Assembly (NCBI GenBank): GCA_021774785.1
Contig: JAJFIQ010000026.1
Location: 1-64,000 of the forward strand
From: Emcibacter sp.
Lineage (GTDB): Bacteria; Pseudomonadota; Alphaproteobacteria; Sphingomonadales; Emcibacteraceae
Direction of reading: 5' to 3'
Length of the DNA: 64,000 bases
The notes under the pieces are model-generated. The model was not told where the DNA came from and searched no databases. It worked only from the letters and a program-made list of their open reading frames with translations. Numbering within the stretch: the first letter of the stretch is position 1; each line of letters starts with the position of its first letter. Positions 55,709-63,237 of this stretch are shown here, one piece after another. The position numbers and the translations under genes were made by a program.

Positions 55709-56572
55709 GTGAGCAGAGTGTTTATTGTTTTTCTAACATTATGTTGTGTACTTCATAGGACAGAGGCATTCGCAGCGCCAGCAAAGAGCTCTAAATCTTT
55801 CGAGATAACAGGAACAGAAATATATAAAATAGAATCTGCCACACTTGGGCGTACTTATGACATCTATATCAAAGTACCATCAGATTACACACGCGAAGAA
55901 AACGCGAAGAAAATATATCCCGTAATTTATATGAATGATGGCCCCTACCCCTTTCTTGTTGCCGCTGGCGTCACACATATGCGAAAGATGGACAAAGCAA
56001 TACTTGTCGGAATTTCATTTGCACAGGGTGAAAATGGAATGGCCAGCCGCGTGCGAGACCTCACCCCCGAAGTCGATAACAACTGGACCAAATATAAAAC
56101 AGGGGGGGCTAGTCAATTTCTTAAGTTTATTGAGACAGATATAATGACGTTCATTGAAAATAACTACCGGGCAGACCCAACACGTAGGATATTTGCCGGA
56201 CAATCACTTGGTGGTTCATTCGGGGCTTGGGTACTGTTTACCAAACCAAATTTATTTTCAGCATGTATTCTGACTAGTCCATCACTTTGGTTCAAAAACT
56301 ATATGATCTTTGACCTTGAAAAGCGATATGCTGAAACCAACGAGGACTTACAAGCAAAAGTTTATTTTGCGACTGGAGAGTACGAGACGCCTATTTACGG
56401 AATGAAAAATGATATGGTGGGCGGCCTTAAGAAATTCACCCATCATCTACGGTCTCGCAAGTACCCAAACCTTGTGATGCATGAAGAAATAGTTAATGGG
56501 GCTACCCATGTAACAACCTTCCCAATCGGCTTTACTAAAGGATTGCTTTGGCTCTTTGCAGACACCCAATAG
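55709..56572 (+). CDS. secreted alpha/beta-hydrolase, esterase D / enterochelin esterase-like
   Basis: A 287-residue exported hydrolase. A signal peptide (VFIVFLTLCCVLHRTEAFAA) is followed by the putative esterase fold: YPVIYMNDGPYPF, a nucleophile elbow GQSLGGSFGAWVLF with Ser in G-Q-S-L-G, and a late GATHVTTFP supplying the histidine. The family includes siderophore esterases and feruloyl-type esterases. GTG start at 55709 with TAGGAA upstream. The gene and its flanks are more AT-rich and use more A/T-ending codons than neighbours, hinting at separate acquisition. The substrate is unknown. Confidence 0.85.
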   Translation: MSRVFIVFLTLCCVLHRTEAFAAPAKSSKSFEITGTEIYKIESATLGRTYDIYIKVPSDYTREENAKKIYPVIYMNDGPYPFLVAAGVTHMRKMDKAILVGISFAQGENGMASRVRDLTPEVDNNWTKYKTGGASQFLKFIETDIMTFIENNYRADPTRRIFAGQSLGGSFGAWVLFTKPNLFSACILTSPSLWFKNYMIFDLEKRYAETNEDLQAKVYFATGEYETPIYGMKNDMVGGLKKFTHHLRSRKYPNLVMHEEIVNGATHVTTFPIGFTKGLLWLFADTQ

Positions 56573-56739
56573 GATACGGTCAAAGCAAAGACAGTAAAAT
56601 GAATTAACAGCAATCTTGAACTCCTCTTAACTCCTATTAATAGGCATTTAATGTTGATAATTTGATTAAATAAATAATATTTGCCTATTTTTCACTATTG
56701 ACGTAACATTGTGGCGAATGAAGCGTAATGCATGCTTTA

Positions 56740-56866
56740 TTCACGATTAGCATATCATGACAGATATGCTGGGTCGTCTGTTTATGCGATTTGCAGATGA
56801 CCTATGATCGAAACCCTCCTTGCGACTTGGCGTCCCTTCATTTTATGAAGGGCGCCACTTTTTTCT
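56740..56866 (+). ncRNA. candidate structured small RNA
   Basis: In the 360-base gap after the esterase gene three hairpins occur in series. They are AGCATATC/GATATGCT (56749-56756 with 56763-56770); GGTCGTCTG/CAGATGACC (56772-56780 with 56794-56802, one G-U); and a terminator stem GGCG-t-CCCTTCAT/ATGAAGGGCGCC (56829-56856) followed by ACTTTTTT. Between the second and third is an unpaired CCCTCCTT (56814-56821), complementary to a Shine-Dalgarno sequence. A TTGACG (56698-56703) lies upstream as possible -35, though the -10 is poor. The ends are estimates. No known sRNA family is claimed. The rest of 56573-56932 shows nothing recognisable. Confidence 0.55.
56829..56864 (+). terminator. rho-independent terminator
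   Basis: Twelve-pair stem with one bulged T, three-base loop, and six T residues at 56859-56864. It lies 290 bases after the esterase stop, too far to be its primary terminator, which supports a separate short transcript upstream. Confidence 0.8.
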
Positions 56867-56932
56867 TGAAACAAATGTCTATGAGCTATAGGGAATGAGA
56901 AGCTTGAATTGGTAAATAATATTGGATAGAAA

Positions 56933-57112
56933 ATGGCAACTTACAAAGTCACCTTAAAGGCAGACCTTAAACGCGGAGCTTTCTATTGGGTTTCCACCGT
57001 TAATGCGGACAGCGAGGAAGAAGCCATGATCGCCGCCGAGCACCTCTTCATGGCAGAAATGGAAAATGCCCAAGATTGGAATTTTTCTGACAGCGACATA
57101 GAAGTTCAATAA
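56933..57112 (+). CDS. 59-residue hypothetical protein
   Basis: A short frame from ATG 56933 to TAA 57110-57112. The product starts MATYKVTLKADLKRG and contains VSTVNADSEEEAMIAAEHLF. The pattern of a beta-strand (YKVTLKADL), a second strand (FYWVSTVNA) and an acidic helix (EEEAMIAAEHLFMAEM) suggests a small compact alpha/beta fold like the N-terminal half of DUF-type strand-helix proteins. The upstream GGATAG is a weak ribosome site. Codon use is chromosome-like. I recognise no family. It is convergent with the lipoprotein gene, four bases away. Confidence 0.6.
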   Translation: MATYKVTLKADLKRGAFYWVSTVNADSEEEAMIAAEHLFMAEMENAQDWNFSDSDIEVQ

Positions 57113-57115
57113 ATT

Positions 57116-57724
57116 TCATTTCTTCTCTGGCGACCAGCCGCTTGACCATAATGATGCCGGAACTATCTCAGGCTCCCGTCCATTGGAATGAAACCAGGAA
57201 TCGACAACAAAGCGGGCTTCCGTATTTTTTATCTCATGAATTGTTGCGCTATTATGGGGCCAGCGATCAAAATAATTCCCTCTTTGCAAAGGCTTGCCCA
57301 AGCTGTGAAACTGAATTAGCCCGGCTTTGCGAAGCAGGTAAAGATAGGTGGTTGAATTAAAGGCCTCATCAATACAGTCCATCTGATCACGGGTGGAAAA
57401 ATTAATGATCTGTGCCCCGGCATCATCAGCGTCCGTTCCCGTCTTGGGGCCAATGAATTTCTCGAACAGGCCAATGGCCTTTTTAATGGCTTCCCGTTCC
57501 TGCACGGCATTATCCGGGGCTGGGACAAAGATAGCCACAATCTGCTGCCATTCTTCTTCTGTCAGGCCTGTTTTAAGATAGTATCGGCAGCCATAGCCTT
57601 TGCATATGCCGAAACTTGTATGAATGATAAAGTCGTTGTGATGTTGCTTCAAAGACCCCGATGCCGGATTTCCGCTACAGGCAGAGAGGCTAAAAATCAG
57701 ACACACCCCTAGCCCTAACCTCAT
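57116..57724 (-). CDS. putative lipoprotein, function unknown
   Basis: A 202-residue protein with a lipoprotein signal (LGVCLIFSLSAC followed by SG). The mature part has a short cysteine-containing region (FGICKGYGCRYYLKTGLTEE), an acidic helical centre and a conserved-looking C terminus (EARFVVDSWFHSNGREPEIV). ATG 57724 has AAGGGGC upstream; the longer frame runs into the YheT gene. It starts two bases after the stop of the YheT-like hydrolase gene and is surely co-transcribed with it. No enzymatic motif is visible. Confidence 0.78.
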   Translation of the reverse strand: MRLGLGVCLIFSLSACSGNPASGSLKQHHNDFIIHTSFGICKGYGCRYYLKTGLTEEEWQQIVAIFVPAPDNAVQEREAIKKAIGLFEKFIGPKTGTDADDAGAQIINFSTRDQMDCIDEAFNSTTYLYLLRKAGLIQFHSLGKPLQRGNYFDRWPHNSATIHEIKNTEARFVVDSWFHSNGREPEIVPASLWSSGWSPEKK

Positions 57725-57725
57725 C

Positions 57726-58757
57726 TTAAGCCCCTTCTGGCAAAATACGGCCGAGATACTGAACCGCAACCCGCTCCTGCCACGGAACCTTATGGTCCTT
57801 GCCATGAAAACCCACATGGCCGCCATCATCGACAATCAGAAGACTGAGCGGACCATCCGTGGGCCACTGCCGCTCCCGGTAATCCTCCACCGGTATCCAG
57901 GGATCATTTTGCGCATGAATAAGCAACGTGGGTACCGCTATGCCATCAACAAACCGCCGGGCTGAATGAAGACGGTAATATTCCTCGGCCCCCGCTATAC
58001 CATTGGCCGGCGCCGTTATCTGATCGTCAAATTCAAACAAAGATTTTGCCGCCTTTGCTTTATCAAGCAGGCCCTTGTCATGATGCCCTTTCGTTTGCTT
58101 CATATAATTTTTCATGCCCAGCAGAAGATAGTTATGATACACTCTGTTCCGGGACGCCATGATACGCATCTGAACCGTCTTCAGATTAAGCGGCGCACTG
58201 ACAGAAATCGCTGCCCTTACCCCTGCATCCGCGCCTCTTTCGCCCAGATATTTCAACATCATATTTCCGCCAAGGGAAATACCATAAAGCACAATCCCCG
58301 CACCATATTTGCGAGCAGGTAACTGATCAATAACCTTCGCGAGATCTTCACTTAATCCCCCGTGATAAGGACCGACGCTGGTCTTAGCGGATGGCCCGGC
58401 ACCACGTAGGTTCAGACGCAACACCGGAAAACCCTGTGTATTAAAATAGGCCGCCGAGGAGATAACATTAGGGGACAGCTCATCCCCGGCCATACTATGA
58501 ATAATGATAATCAACGGCAGGCTATCAGACTTGGTTGACGAATGAAAGGCGGCCATAAGACTTTTGCCCTCACCCAAATCAAAACTGACCCGCTCGAAAT
58601 CTTTATCAAGTGAATTGGCCGGACCCAAAATTGTATTACGCATAGTTTGCAAATCACCACCACGCCATTTTAGCCCGCTATTGAATTCTGGAATTTTAAG
58701 GTCAGGAACAGTCCGTCCAAGTTGCTGAAAGCCGCACTTATTTCTTTTCGCCGCCAT
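57726..58757 (-). CDS. YheT-family alpha/beta hydrolase
   Basis: A 343-residue hydrolase. It begins with the family-typical LKWRGGDLQTMRNTILG and then IIIIHSMAGDELSPNVISSA (oxyanion side), RLNLRGAGPSAKTS, the nucleophile elbow LYGISLGGNMMLKYLGERG, the acid in HAQNDPWIPVEDY and the histidine in VDDGGHVGFHGKDH. ATG 58757 overlaps the GNAT gene end by 20 bases; a longer frame exists but is the wrong size. The physiological ester is unknown. The operon order is GNAT, YheT, lipoprotein. Confidence 0.9.
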   Translation of the reverse strand: MAAKRNKCGFQQLGRTVPDLKIPEFNSGLKWRGGDLQTMRNTILGPANSLDKDFERVSFDLGEGKSLMAAFHSSTKSDSLPLIIIIHSMAGDELSPNVISSAAYFNTQGFPVLRLNLRGAGPSAKTSVGPYHGGLSEDLAKVIDQLPARKYGAGIVLYGISLGGNMMLKYLGERGADAGVRAAISVSAPLNLKTVQMRIMASRNRVYHNYLLLGMKNYMKQTKGHHDKGLLDKAKAAKSLFEFDDQITAPANGIAGAEEYYRLHSARRFVDGIAVPTLLIHAQNDPWIPVEDYRERQWPTDGPLSLLIVDDGGHVGFHGKDHKVPWQERVAVQYLGRILPEGA

Positions 58758-59205
58758 CGCCACCACCCATCTTATGGTCATAGGTGAGCCAACCGGTTTT
58801 TTTACCGAACTGGTCATAAAAATTCTGAGCATCATGATTATGTTCAGCGGTCATCCATCTTATAACCGTGCAATCCTGAATTTCGGCAATATGCTCTAGA
58901 TGCTTCAGCAAAGCCTTTCCCACCCCTAAACGACGCACGGATGGACAGACAAAAATATCATCCAGAAAAATACCCACTTCGCCTACCAGGGGACGTAAGA
59001 AACGGCGGTAATGGACGATCCCTCTTGGCTCGCCATCAACCAGGGCCGCAATGCCACGTAATTCCGTTTCATGACCATCAAGCCAGTTCCACGCAGTTTG
59101 CAGTTGTTGACTGGTCATTGGCACCTTATAAAATTCCGCATAGGCTTTATACAGACCTGCCCATTTCTCAAATCCTATTTGCCGTGTTTCTACGACTTTA
59201 ATCAT
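58738..59205 (-). CDS. GNAT-family N-acetyltransferase
   Basis: A 155-residue acetyltransferase. The acetyl-CoA-binding motif A is FLDDIFVCPSVRRLGVGKAL (R-x-x-G-x-G/A pattern RRLGVGKA). IRWMTAEHNHDAQNFYDQFG is motif B. The substrate is unknown. It starts 40 bases beyond the rpsU terminator and heads a three-gene operon with the YheT hydrolase and the lipoprotein. Confidence 0.9.
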   Translation of the reverse strand: MIKVVETRQIGFEKWAGLYKAYAEFYKVPMTSQQLQTAWNWLDGHETELRGIAALVDGEPRGIVHYRRFLRPLVGEVGIFLDDIFVCPSVRRLGVGKALLKHLEHIAEIQDCTVIRWMTAEHNHDAQNFYDQFGKKTGWLTYDHKMGGGDGGEKK

Positions 59206-59245
59206 TAGTTCCCTATATTTCTTATTTTTTTATAGTATATCGTAA

Positions 59246-59280
59246 AAAAGCCGCACCTCAAGTTTTTGAGGACGGCTTTT
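59246..59280. terminator. terminator after rpsU
   Basis: AAAAGCCG-ca-CCTCAA pairs with TTGAGG-a-CGGCTTTT around a four-base loop (59246-59280). On the minus strand the stem runs into CTTTTTT, giving a strong terminator that separates rpsU from the GNAT operon. Confidence 0.88.
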
Positions 59281-59303
59281 CAGAAATTTATAACGAAACG
59301 TAA

Positions 59304-59510
59304 TTAAATAACGCCGTCGCGTTCCATACGTTTGCGATCAAGTTTACGCGCACGTCTGACAGCTGCGGCTGATTCACGGGCCTTCTTTTCAGACGGTTTT
59401 TCAAAGAACCTGCGCATCTTCATTTCACGATACACGCCTTCACGCTGCAATTTTTTCTTTAGCGCACGAAGAGCTTGGTCTACGTTATTGTCGCGGACAG
59501 AAACCTGCAT
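59304..59510 (-). CDS. rpsU: 30S ribosomal protein S21
   Basis: A 68-residue basic ribosomal protein, needed for initiation on the 30S platform. It starts [20 protein letters not shown] and continues [20 protein letters not shown], characteristic of alphaproteobacterial bS21. ATG 59510 has AAGGAG about ten bases upstream. A longer frame adds sixteen residues not found in S21. It is divergent from the COQ9 gene and followed by its own terminator. Confidence 0.97.
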   Translation of the reverse strand: MQVSVRDNNVDQALRALKKKLQREGVYREMKMRRFFEKPSEKKARESAAAVRRARKLDRKRMERDGVI

Positions 59511-59693
59511 TGGTCTGTCACACTCCTTTCTAGTTGTAAGTGTTAAAACAACCCCCAAAATCCATAATAGACTCTAGAGGCAGTGACTTCTAGCAAAAGC
59601 TAGCGCTCTTGTGAAGTATTTTATGGAAAAAATCCTAACATCCGGTAAAATACAACCAATATATACAAACGATCAAAACATTTTGAGACAGAA

Positions 59694-60368
59694 ATGACAG
59701 CACCGAACACAGATATCCCCGATGAATTACGCGCTCCCCTGTTGAAGGCGGCATTACCACATGTGCCATTTGATGGCTGGTCGGAAAATATATTTACCCT
59801 CGCCGCTGAGGACCTTGGGATTGATCCGGGACTGGCAAAACTGGCATTCCCCGACGGTGTGGCAGAAATGATTGATCTGTTGGCCGCAGAACAAGATCAA
59901 AATATGGTCGATGCCTGCCCCGATGATGTTTTACAGGCCTTAAAAATCCGTGAAAAAATAACCCTGCTAGTGCGCCGCCGCATAGAAGCCGAGCAGAATA
60001 TCCGCGAAGCCGCCCGCAGTGCCGTAACCTATCTGGCCTTGCCTATCAATAGCGCCCTTGGCCTGAAGCTACTCTACCGGACGGCGGACCTGATGTGGAA
60101 AACAATTCATGACCCGTCCACGGATTTTAACTTTTACACCAAACGCTTAACTTTGTCTGCTGTCTATAGTACCACCATGCTTTATTGGCTGAATGATGAA
60201 TCCGAAGGATATCAGGACACATGGAATTTTCTTGACCGGCGCATCGCTAACGTCATGCAGTTTGAGAAAGCAAAAGCCACGGCCAGAGATATGGCCACCA
60301 AACTATCTGATTCTTTACCAAATTTCTGCAGTGAACTTGGAAAAGCAAGATATCCGAATTCAAAATAA
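59694..60368 (+). CDS. COQ9-family ubiquinone biosynthesis protein
   Basis: A 224-residue protein of the COQ9 family, a TetR-fold lipid-binding helper of ubiquinone ring hydroxylation. The N terminus LLKAALPHVPFDGWSENIFT then AAEDLG and the helical C-terminal domain (LGLKLLYRTADLMWKTIHDP and STDFNFYTKRLTLSAVYSTT) are typical. Pairing with rpsU in divergent orientation is common in Alphaproteobacteria. It is complete, with the usual length. Confidence 0.92.
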   Translation: MTAPNTDIPDELRAPLLKAALPHVPFDGWSENIFTLAAEDLGIDPGLAKLAFPDGVAEMIDLLAAEQDQNMVDACPDDVLQALKIREKITLLVRRRIEAEQNIREAARSAVTYLALPINSALGLKLLYRTADLMWKTIHDPSTDFNFYTKRLTLSAVYSTTMLYWLNDESEGYQDTWNFLDRRIANVMQFEKAKATARDMATKLSDSLPNFCSELGKARYPNSK

Positions 60369-60388
60369 CCACTAGCATTCACACAGCC

Positions 60389-60403
60389 GTCCCAAATTGG
60401 GAC
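60389..60403. promoter_or_regulatory. palindrome, possible enhancer site for a sigma-54 activator
   Basis: GTCCCAAATTGGGAC is a perfect 15-base palindrome about 120 bases upstream of the sigma-54 promoter at 60510, a normal distance for an enhancer-binding protein. Alternatively it could be a weak terminator of the COQ9 gene, but no T run follows. Confidence 0.45.
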
Positions 60404-60509
60404 ATATTAACTATAATAATCTGGAAAGTGTCAGGATTCTTTACAGAAAAGCAAAATTCATTTTTAATATTTTGCCTTAGTATGTTAGAATCTAATGATA
60501 ATTTGATTC

Positions 60510-60525
60510 TGGCACGCTTATTGCT
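60510..60525 (+). promoter_or_regulatory. sigma-54 (RpoN) promoter
   Basis: TGGCACG-CTTA-TTGCT fits the -24/-12 consensus exactly, with GG at 60511-60512 and GC at 60523-60524. Start of transcription is expected near 60535, about 105 bases before the PEP-CTERM gene. Confidence 0.8.
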
Positions 60526-60639
60526 TATTATTCGTGTATATTATTTATTGATGATTGCGGCGTTTGTATAAACTGATAATTACTTGAGGCGGGATTTATC
60601 CTCAGGACATAATAAACACCGAAATACAGAGGGTAAAAA

Positions 60640-61386
60640 ATGAAGAAGGTTTGTTCTTGTTCAATATATTCAAAATTTCTTGCTTCCAGCGTGGCTGTGT
60701 GCCTATGGGCCGTGAGCAGTATGAGCGCCTCTGCGGTTGATTTCGTATTCGATCTGACCCGCTTTAGCGAAGATCAGGACATTGCTTTTGTACAGGTAAC
60801 GGTTCAGCAGTGGGATACTGCTACTGACATGGAATCTGACATATTAACTGATACATTAAAATTTACAGTAGATCAGCCAGATCCGGATATTTTCGGTGAT
60901 CTGCGTGGCCTGTTTTTTCACATCAATGAATCCATTATTGACCCTGAAGACTTAGTTTTTGATGCAGAAAGCTTTATGGCTTACTCAAATGCTGACGGGA
61001 ATCCCCTGCTTACGCCAGACCCAAATTTTTTGGTTGAGAGTAGCCTGAACGATATAGATTCTGTAAATGTCTCCGGTAACAGCAATACAATTAAACCAAT
61101 TCCATCCCTAGATATTGGTATTGAATTTGGCACAAGCGGGGCAAGTCCGGACGATATTCATCATGTTTCATTTGAAGTCAGCAAAGCTGGCGGTCTGGAT
61201 TTATTTACTTTCTTTCCTGTCCATATGGAACATTTCATGGCAGCCCGTATCATGTCCTTACAGCCAAACGGGGGTTCTAGTAAATTAAGCTGTTGCGGTA
61301 CCAGCGTTCCTGAGCCTTCTTCAACCATGGGTCTATTTGCCTTTGCGTTTGGCGGACTTCTGTGGCGCAGACGACTGGCGTCATAA
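60640..61386 (+). CDS. secreted PEP-CTERM sorting-signal protein
   Basis: A 248-residue exported protein. A signal peptide (LASSVAVCLWAVSSMSASAV) is followed by a beta-rich mature domain of unknown role. The C-terminal tripartite PEP-CTERM signal is VPEPSS, then a hydrophobic helix (TMGLFAFAFGGLLW), then arginines (RRRLAS). Such proteins are cleaved by exosortase and exported, usually with exopolysaccharide. No exosortase gene is in the window. A perfect sigma-54 promoter lies upstream, matching the known RpoN/PrsR control of PEP-CTERM genes in other bacteria. An AGAGGG site precedes the ATG. Confidence 0.86.
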   Translation: MKKVCSCSIYSKFLASSVAVCLWAVSSMSASAVDFVFDLTRFSEDQDIAFVQVTVQQWDTATDMESDILTDTLKFTVDQPDPDIFGDLRGLFFHINESIIDPEDLVFDAESFMAYSNADGNPLLTPDPNFLVESSLNDIDSVNVSGNSNTIKPIPSLDIGIEFGTSGASPDDIHHVSFEVSKAGGLDLFTFFPVHMEHFMAARIMSLQPNGGSSKLSCCGTSVPEPSSTMGLFAFAFGGLLWRRRLAS

Positions 61387-61410
61387 ATTCCGGGCAACAA
61401 TGAATATTCG

Positions 61411-61441
61411 AAAGCATCTGAAAATTTTCAGATGCTTTTTT
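61411..61441. terminator. bidirectional terminator between PEP-CTERM gene and purK
   Basis: AAAGCATCTG...CAGATGCTTT forms a ten-base-pair stem around an A/T core (61411-61438), with T residues running on to 61441. It serves the PEP-CTERM gene on the plus strand. The purK stop codon (61428-61430) lies inside it, so it also serves purK. Confidence 0.85.
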
Positions 61442-62525
61442 TATTTGTCCCAACCGTTGGTAAAATCCGGGTAACATGCCCCATCTTCCGGCCCGGTCGG
61501 GCATGGGTTTTGCCATAGTGGTGAAAATTGGCGTCTGGGTCCTTTAAATAAAGTGCCACATCAAGAATATCATCCCCGATCAGGTTTTTCATTTCCGCTC
61601 GCCCATAAAGGCTTGTATCGCCGAGGGGAAGACCACAGATGGCCCGGATATGCTGTTCAAACTGACTTGTGGGGCAGGCTTCTATAGACCAGTGGCCGCT
61701 ATTGTGAACCCGGGGCGCTATTTCATTGACCCGAAAGACCGGATCGCTAGAGGAGACGAAAAATTCCACCGCCAGAACCCCGACATACTCCAGTTCCGCC
61801 ACAATATGGCAGGCAATACCCACAGCTTGCGCCCGCAAGTGCGGTGCTATACGTGCCGGGGCAATTGACAGATCAAGAATATGGTTTTTATGTATATTCT
61901 CAGCCGGATCAAAACATTTTATTTCTCCATCCTGCCCTCGGGCAGCCAATACAGAAATTTCCATGTCAAAGGGGATGAAGCCCTCAATTATAATGTCACT
62001 GGAATTAAGCATAGCCCATGCTGCTGATAATTCTTCCGGGCTTTTGACGATGGCTTGCCCCTTTCCATCATAGCCAAAACGACGGGTTTTCAAAACGGCG
62101 GGATAGGTGATGATTTTTAAAGCTTCCACCGCCTCACCCTCTGTCATGACAGCGGCATAGGGGGCCGTCTCAACACCAATTTTATTTAGAAAGTTTTTCT
62201 CGTGCAGCCGATCCTGTGAAACCTGTAATACCTGGGCACTGGGAAATGTCGGCACATGCTGGTTCAGTAATTCCACAGTTTCCACTGGAATATTCTCGAA
62301 CTCATAAGTAACAACATCAACCACTTTGGCAAAACGTATCAACGCCACTTCATCGGTATAGCTGCTCCGGCTAAGTCGGTTCGTAACCTGTTCTGCCGGA
62401 TTTTTTTCATCGGGACAATATATATGAGTATGATACCCAAGCTGCGCAGCCGCCATAGCTAACATCCGGCCCAGCTGTCCCCCACCAAGAATACCGATGA
62501 CCGATCCGGGTTCCAGCTTTATCAT
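61428..62525 (-). CDS. purK: N5-carboxyaminoimidazole ribonucleotide synthase
   Basis: A 365-residue ATP-grasp enzyme converting AIR, bicarbonate and ATP to N5-CAIR in purine synthesis. Signatures are the opening IGILGGGQLGRMLAMAAAQL, the grasp-domain AVLKTRRFGYDGKGQAIVKS, IIEGFIPFDMEISVLAARG and the metal site VNEIAPRVHNSGHWSIEAC. The last codons (KKSI, stop) fall within the terminator stem. It is 18 bases downstream of purE, giving the usual purEK operon. Confidence 0.97.
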   Translation of the reverse strand: MIKLEPGSVIGILGGGQLGRMLAMAAAQLGYHTHIYCPDEKNPAEQVTNRLSRSSYTDEVALIRFAKVVDVVTYEFENIPVETVELLNQHVPTFPSAQVLQVSQDRLHEKNFLNKIGVETAPYAAVMTEGEAVEALKIITYPAVLKTRRFGYDGKGQAIVKSPEELSAAWAMLNSSDIIIEGFIPFDMEISVLAARGQDGEIKCFDPAENIHKNHILDLSIAPARIAPHLRAQAVGIACHIVAELEYVGVLAVEFFVSSSDPVFRVNEIAPRVHNSGHWSIEACPTSQFEQHIRAICGLPLGDTSLYGRAEMKNLIGDDILDVALYLKDPDANFHHYGKTHARPGRKMGHVTRILPTVGTNKKSI

Positions 62526-62543
62526 TATCCTTGTCTTTCGTGA

Positions 62544-63038
62544 TTATTGATCAACGGGCACAATGGCAACTGAAGCCGTCTGGGTCTTGCGCCATGCGGC
62601 CAGTTTTCCGGATATATTTTCATCCAGAAGGGATATGATTGATGCCGCCATCAGTCCTGCATTTTTGGCCCCGGCCTTGCCAATAGCAAGAGTTCCCACT
62701 GGCACACCGCCCGGCATTTGCACGATAGACAAAAGACTATCCATGCCTTTTAAGGCTTTGCTTTCCACCGGCACCCCCAGCACGGGAAGCGCCGTCATGG
62801 AGGCGGCCATGCCCGGCAAATGAGCCGCCCCGCCAGCACCGGCAATGATCACCTTCAACCCTCTGGTGGCCGCCGTTTCAGCATATTCCACCAACCGCTT
62901 TGGTGTCCGGTGGGCGGAGACAATCCTGGCCTCATAATCAATACCCAGTTGATCCAAAATATCCGTCGCATGCTTCATGACCGGCCAATCAGACTGACTG
63001 CCCATAATCACACCTACAACTGGTTTATTGTCGCTCAT
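62544..63038 (-). CDS. purE: N5-carboxyaminoimidazole ribonucleotide mutase
   Basis: A 164-residue class I PurE that shifts the carboxyl group of N5-CAIR to give CAIR. The conserved [39 protein letters not shown] (catalytic His), [20 protein letters not shown] and [20 protein letters not shown] are all present. It is the first gene of the purEK operon. Confidence 0.97.
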   Translation of the reverse strand: MSDNKPVVGVIMGSQSDWPVMKHATDILDQLGIDYEARIVSAHRTPKRLVEYAETAATRGLKVIIAGAGGAAHLPGMAASMTALPVLGVPVESKALKGMDSLLSIVQMPGGVPVGTLAIGKAGAKNAGLMAASIISLLDENISGKLAAWRKTQTASVAIVPVDQ

Positions 63039-63182
63039 TATTTTATTCCCATAATAGAACCCAAAGACTTCAAAACCTAAGGTGTCCCAGAAAGTCGCGA
63101 ATTATAACGATCCTTGGTCTGAGTGCAAGTTTTCCATCACAGCCACAGGCCACAAATGAATGTTTCTGGATAATATATGAAA

Positions 63183-63218
63183 TTATGTTATCATGCATAT
63201 TAATTCATAATAACATAA
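63183..63218. promoter_or_regulatory. AT-rich inverted repeat upstream of the diguanylate cyclase gene
   Basis: TTATGTTA (63183-63190) and TAACATAA (63211-63218) are perfect reverse complements separated by 20 bases, in the gap between purE and the GGDEF gene. It may be an operator. The high AT content makes chance occurrence more likely than for the other operators listed. Confidence 0.3.
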
Positions 63219-63237
63219 GTATATTGGATTACACGTA

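Noticed and set aside
56749-56770. Similarity of GATATGCT in the candidate sRNA to the 3' end of the CRISPR repeat
   Set aside because: Only eight bases are shared and the rest of the repeat is absent; treated as coincidence.
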